Below are positions 61,226-64,000 of a stretch of DNA of 64,000 nt, one piece after another. The notes beneath the pieces were generated by a model. The model did not search any database. It saw only the letters and a program-made list of their open reading frames with translations, and had not been told where the DNA came from. The stretch's first letter is position 1; the number at the start of each line of letters is the position of its first letter. This DNA is from an uncultured Eubacteriales bacterium (GTDB lineage Bacteria; Bacillota; Clostridia; Lachnospirales; CAMVHY01): positions 37,980 to 101,979 of the forward strand of contig CAOVHW010000003.1 in NCBI GenBank assembly GCA_948543815.1, given 5' to 3'. The position numbers and the translations under genes are program-made.

Positions 61226-64000
61226 ATGGAAAAATTAATATTAAAATGTGTAAGTAATTATAATCAGCTATTAAAAGATAATGAAAGTTTTGACGAATAT
61301 ATTCGTAATTATAATTTTACAACGCCAACAATATTTTACATATTAATTGATGTTTTAGAAGAATATATTAAAGACAAAAATCAAGAAACTTTTACAATAG
61401 ATAAAGAATCTCTAAAAAAATTAATTTGTATATTTCACAATATATGGCCGGATATTATAACTTTATTTCATTTGAAATGGCAAAAATCTTCTTTTAATCA
61501 TAACTCTGAAATAAATGATTTAGTCACAGATGATAATTATAGCTTCACGAAAAGTGATTTTTGGCAATTCAAAAAAAATATCGAAATAAATCTAAATAAT
61601 TTTTCTCATACAGCAAATGAAAAAAATTTAAATACTTTTAGAGAACAAATTAGAAAAAATAATATCAACCTTGATAAAATTTTTGACATTATTATAGATA
61701 ATAAAGAGCAACTTACGTTAAACGATATAAAAGATTTTTTTGCTGCTTATTACGCTTTTAAAAAAGTCGGAAATGACTCAATTGATAATCTTGTTAACCA
61801 AATTAAATCAAGTGCTAGTTATATTCAATATGAACAAGAAAATATTAATAATTTAGCCAAACAAATAAAAGATGAGCAAGATCAAATCTCTGAACTTCAA
61901 AATAATATTTATGAACTTGAAAATCAAATCTCGGTCTATAAGGAAGAATTTATTAATTATGATTCTTATGTTGTTCAAAATTTAATTTATTATGCAGAAG
62001 TAGATTCACATTTAACAACCGACTGGCTTAGCCCTGTTTTTAGAACAATATTTGAAAAAAGTTATCCAGATCAAATTGAATTAGTTAAAAAATCAAACAA
62101 ATTTATAGAACTAAAATTGACAATGGAAGAACAATATGAATTTTCGAAAAATTTAAAGGCTAAAAAAAACAATTTAGAAAAATTAATTCTTAAGTTCAAA
62201 GAAGAAATAAAAAATAAATTACAAATAAATGATGAATTAATAAATAAAATTATAGATAAATTGGAAGATAAATTAGATCAAGAGTCAGTAGATTTTTTAC
62301 TTGTAAATAATTTTATTAAAGGAAGCGGAACTATAGCTAAAATATTTTCAAAAACAGACGATAATGTTAGAACAAATCTTTTTTTATTAAAAAAAATTAA
62401 TTATAAACCAAACATAAATTTAAAACCACTTATTCAACCAATGCTTGAATCAATAGAAACTGAAATTCTAACAGAAACTCAAAACATAGATACAAAAGTA
62501 AATGATAATGTTGAAAATTCTTTTCAATCGAAATCAAGTCAAATTAAATCTAATCCCCAAAAAGATTTAAGCAGCTTAACTAAATCACTACTTAACCAAA
62601 ATAAAAAAATACCAAACCCAAATTTTAATACTAAAAATTTTTCTCAAGTGGAAACATTTCAATTTAAATTTGATCCTATTGAATTTGATCCTAAAAAGAA
62701 GTTAAAAGATGACCTTGAATCACTACTTACACATGATTTAAATTTTAATGATTTTATTAAATTTGAAAACGAAATATTGCCAAAATTAGACGAAAATGCA
62801 AAAAATATTTTTTTAGAATTTAAATATAAATCGAATGAAGATTTAAAATCACTGCTCGAAAGATATTTATCCTTATTCCAAATAACAAATTTTAATGATT
62901 TATTTGATATTATTAATAAATTTAATGTACCTTTGTCAAATGAAAATTTATTGATTTTATTAAAAATAACAAAAGATAATATTTTATGTGGCAATGCCAT
63001 TGATCAATATGTATTTAACTTTTTACAAAAATTTCCAGATTTTGATTTTACTAATAGTAATTATATTACTAAAAATGAATCCGAAAAATTTAATTTGCCA
63101 AAAAAATTACCAACGCCAGAATTATTAAAGGAATTTTTTCGTTGTTTTCGTTTTGAGAATCTTTCTTATACTGTAGGATTTAGTCCTATAAGTTATCAAG
63201 CAAATTTTAAAAACATGTGTTTGTATTTTTGTTCAGGTCCGTTTGATTTAGATTTTGCAGAAAATTTGTGTTCTTTTTGTTCTTCCAATAACTTCTTTTC
63301 TGGTAATGACTTAAATGTTTTTTTAGAAAAGCTCGATAAATCTAAAAGACTAGATTATAATTTAACAAAAAATATTCTTGCAATTTCTTCGGATATTCCA
63401 TTTAATGTTCTTTCAGATTTTATTAATAATTTTTTAGAAGAGAATAAATTTGATGTTGATTTATTTTATTTATTATTGAAAACTTGTAAAAAAAGTGATC
63501 TTACTAAAGATAATTTTCAATGCCTATTAAATAAATTACCTCGAAAAAATGATATAAATGAAGAAAATTTATCAGAAGAAATATTATTTAAAGGATTATT
63601 CTCAAAAGATAAAAAGAAATCAATTACAATTTCTAATTTCCCGGATGGATTTCTTGATTTGGAAATTTTGCGAAATTTATTTGTTCATGGAATTTATATT
63701 ACAGAATTAAATCTAATTGATTTAATTTCCAAAAATACAATACAAAGATTTAGCAACGAAATTTTAGAAACAGAATTTATGAAAAACATGATTGAGAAAA
63801 ATGAGCTTAAGCGAAAGAAAAAAATTGAAGAAAATAGAAAACGACAAAATCGAGATACTAACCGACGAAATAAAAAAAGCATGCCAAAAAAAACAAAAAC
63901 AAGAACAAATCCAAGCACAAATACTCAAGATGAAGACACAAACAGTCAAAATGAAGACACAAACAGTCAAAATGAAGACGCAAATACTCAAAATGAAGAC
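61226..64000 (+). CDS. Large orphan protein with coiled coil and heptad-repeat tail (3' incomplete)
   Basis: Open for 925 codons to the window end with no stop. ATG at 61226 with ATGGAGGTATT upstream. N-terminal helical region, a coiled coil at about 205-247 (KQIKDEQDQISELQNNIY), a Ser/Asn/Lys linker (about 415-475), then a helical solenoid-like half with cysteine-containing units (CSFCSSNN; LLLKTCKKSDLTKDNF) like the preceding protein. A basic stretch (RKRQNRDTNRRNKKSMPKK) precedes acidic heptads TNSQNED at the end. No family recognised and no membrane segment in the visible part. Confidence 0.75.
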   Translation, partial: MEKLILKCVSNYNQLLKDNESFDEYIRNYNFTTPTIFYILIDVLEEYIKDKNQETFTIDKESLKKLICIFHNIWPDIITLFHLKWQKSSFNHNSEINDLVTDDNYSFTKSDFWQFKKNIEINLNNFSHTANEKNLNTFREQIRKNNINLDKIFDIIIDNKEQLTLNDIKDFFAAYYAFKKVGNDSIDNLVNQIKSSASYIQYEQENINNLAKQIKDEQDQISELQNNIYELENQISVYKEEFINYDSYVVQNLIYYAEVDSHLTTDWLSPVFRTIFEKSYPDQIELVKKSNKFIELKLTMEEQYEFSKNLKAKKNNLEKLILKFKEEIKNKLQINDELINKIIDKLEDKLDQESVDFLLVNNFIKGSGTIAKIFSKTDDNVRTNLFLLKKINYKPNINLKPLIQPMLESIETEILTETQNIDTKVNDNVENSFQSKSSQIKSNPQKDLSSLTKSLLNQNKKIPNPNFNTKNFSQVETFQFKFDPIEFDPKKKLKDDLESLLTHDLNFNDFIKFENEILPKLDENAKNIFLEFKYKSNEDLKSLLERYLSLFQITNFNDLFDIINKFNVPLSNENLLILLKITKDNILCGNAIDQYVFNFLQKFPDFDFTNSNYITKNESEKFNLPKKLPTPELLKEFFRCFRFENLSYTVGFSPISYQANFKNMCLYFCSGPFDLDFAENLCSFCSSNNFFSGNDLNVFLEKLDKSKRLDYNLTKNILAISSDIPFNVLSDFINNFLEENKFDVDLFYLLLKTCKKSDLTKDNFQCLLNKLPRKNDINEENLSEEILFKGLFSKDKKKSITISNFPDGFLDLEILRNLFVHGIYITELNLIDLISKNTIQRFSNEILETEFMKNMIEKNELKRKKKIEENRKRQNRDTNRRNKKSMPKKTKTRTNPSTNTQDEDTNSQNEDTNSQNEDANTQNED
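63917..64000 (+). repeat. 21-base tandem repeat encoding [T/A]N[T/S]Q[D/N]ED
   Basis: Four in-frame 21-base units run exactly to the window edge; the two central units are identical at the DNA level. The array probably continues beyond the window. Confidence 0.92.

Noticed and set aside
63917..64000. CRISPR-like tandem repeat
   Set aside because: The units are contiguous with no spacers and lie in frame in a coding sequence.

Overview
The window is very AT-rich and uses the standard bacterial code: TGA is used only as a stop, and TTG starts are common. It looks like a chromosomal segment of a member of the Bacillota. Supporting signs are CIRCE control of groESL, an L10 leader before rplJ, ECF-type vitamin transporters, AddB, RecD2, and a BofC-like domain. 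The c-subunit sequence and general gene content would fit the Negativicutes, but that is inference. No stretch longer than about 300 bases lacks a gene, and there is no insertion sequence, prophage or CRISPR array.

Layout. 0-4 kb: a giant asparagine/lysine-rich protein with a calcineurin/PPP-type phosphoesterase core. 4-11 kb: a convergent FMN-binding-like protein, then addB-prmC-prfA and mgtE. 11-14.1 kb: the rpmG-secE-nusG-rplK-rplA-rplJ-rplL cluster. 14.1-17 kb: a CoA block (coaX, an ECF S component that is probably pantothenate-specific, and divergent coaBC). 17-22 kb: two small orphan genes, pheST and a stand-alone 5'-3' exonuclease. 22.3-26.2 kb: ybaB-recR-recD2-comF. 26.2-27.1 kb: two tRNA-Ser genes, a frameshifted gene and a dispersed hairpin repeat. 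27.1-35.2 kb: one long minus-strand run yihY-ispG-atpEFHAGDC-plsX. 35.3-42.4 kb: htrA, glyA, aroA, pncC, a LonB-like protease and rimI. 42.6-46.8 kb: a duplicated region with two paralogous membrane/coiled-coil proteins, one intact and one decayed uracil-DNA glycosylase, and a thioredoxin-reductase-like gene. 46.8-53.4 kb: mfd-pth, a BofC-like protein and groES-groEL. 53.5-55.7 kb: three orphan genes, the last two preceded by near-identical promoters and all three followed by related terminators. 55.7-58 kb: argS and a FolT-like ECF S component. 58-64 kb: two very large solenoid-like orphan proteins with duplicated upstream regions; the last runs off the window.

The core genes cover translation, DNA repair, ATP synthesis, cofactor uptake and protein folding. 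Interspersed is an accessory set of large low-complexity proteins, several with paired hydrophobic segments. Each has its own promoter and terminator, and some promoters and terminators are near copies of each other. This accessory family is the most unusual content. By analogy with bilobed-hydrophobic inclusion-membrane proteins and solenoid effectors it could reflect a host-associated lifestyle, but the sequence alone does not prove that. Other notable points are an ATP synthase operon without atpB, a c-subunit carrying a full Na+-binding signature, and an epsilon subunit reduced to its beta domain.
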